Below, piece by piece: positions 5,618 through 5,737 of a DNA stretch of 5,737 nt. Position 1 is the first letter of the stretch. Each line of letters starts with the position of its first letter. This DNA is from CAZUFB01 sp964619775 (lineage in GTDB: Bacteria; Actinomycetota; Coriobacteriia; Coriobacteriales; UMGS124): contig CAZUFB010000119.1 in NCBI GenBank assembly GCA_964619775.1, positions 1 to 5,737 of the forward strand, read 5' to 3'. The notes beneath the pieces are model-generated. The model was not told the DNA's origin and made no database searches. It saw only the letters and a list, made by a program, of their open reading frames with translations. Made by a program: the position numbers and the translations under genes.

Positions 5618-5737
5618 GTTGGGAACCGGGACGCGAGGCGACAAGAGGATGGCGAAGGGCGACACGGGGAGTCACCAGCCTTTATCTTCTGCGCATATTG
5701 TTCTCGTCCATAGACAGGAGCCGTGCATATTCGAGCA
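5618..5737. other. Upstream flank of the FKBP gene, nothing assigned
   Basis: I see no gene or RNA in these 120 bases. GCATATT occurs twice in the same orientation (5693-5699 and 5725-5731), 32 bases apart. This may be chance in a locally AT-richer patch. Confidence 0.4.

Noticed and set aside
4829..5713. A 294-codon plus-strand open frame crossing the intergenic repeat and the FKBP gene
   Set aside because: It runs through the intrinsic terminator and antisense to a well-defined FKBP gene, and its product is low-complexity.
5685..5737. tRNA or small RNA at the right edge
   Set aside because: No cloverleaf arms, T-loop motif or terminator can be found in this stretch.

Overview
This is a GC-rich window in which every gene I can support lies on the minus strand and is read right to left. 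In transcription order these are a SlyD-like FKBP peptidyl-prolyl isomerase, an uncharacterised Ala/Glu-rich protein with a duplicated winged-helix-like C-terminal region, a Tat-exported molybdopterin oxidoreductase, and the start of its four-cluster-type ferredoxin partner, which runs off the left edge. Base composition, abundant Tat-exported DMSO-reductase-superfamily enzymes with DmsB/PsrB-type partners, and the flavour of the proteins suggest an anaerobic actinobacterium of the Coriobacteriia (Eggerthella, Gordonibacter, Adlercreutzia or Slackia type). This is an inference from protein style; no rRNA or other marker gene is present.

Region by region. 1-241: N-terminal 80 residues of an iron-sulfur electron-transfer subunit. 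241-3099: 952-residue catalytic subunit with Tat signal, N-terminal [4Fe-4S] site, bis-MGD domains and C-terminal dinucleotide-binding domain. Its stop codon shares one base with the start of the iron-sulfur gene, so the two are a translationally coupled operon. 3100-3333: leader and intergenic region, rich in short repeats and hairpins but with no promoter I can call with confidence. 3334-4653: 439-residue protein of unknown function. 4654-5044: about 390 bp with no gene, holding a 24-bp-period GC-rich direct repeat. 5045-5085: strong intrinsic terminator for the FKBP gene. 5153-5545: FKBP gene. 5546-5737: its upstream region, with a near-consensus -10 box sitting inside a perfect 8+8 bp inverted repeat.

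Working model. The oxidoreductase and iron-sulfur protein would act outside the cytoplasmic membrane as a respiratory reductase (or dehydrogenase/dehydroxylase) passing electrons between a membrane donor and an unknown substrate. The substrate cannot be read from the sequence. The winged-helix-like protein might be a regulator or an accessory factor of the adjacent molybdoenzyme, but only position and orientation point that way. The FKBP gene is an independent single-gene unit closed by its own terminator.

I did not find a clear new defence, mobile or RNA system. The items most worth checking are the winged-helix-like protein, the operator-like palindrome over the FKBP promoter, the repeated 9-mer in the oxidoreductase leader, and the GCxxC motif at the predicted molybdenum site.
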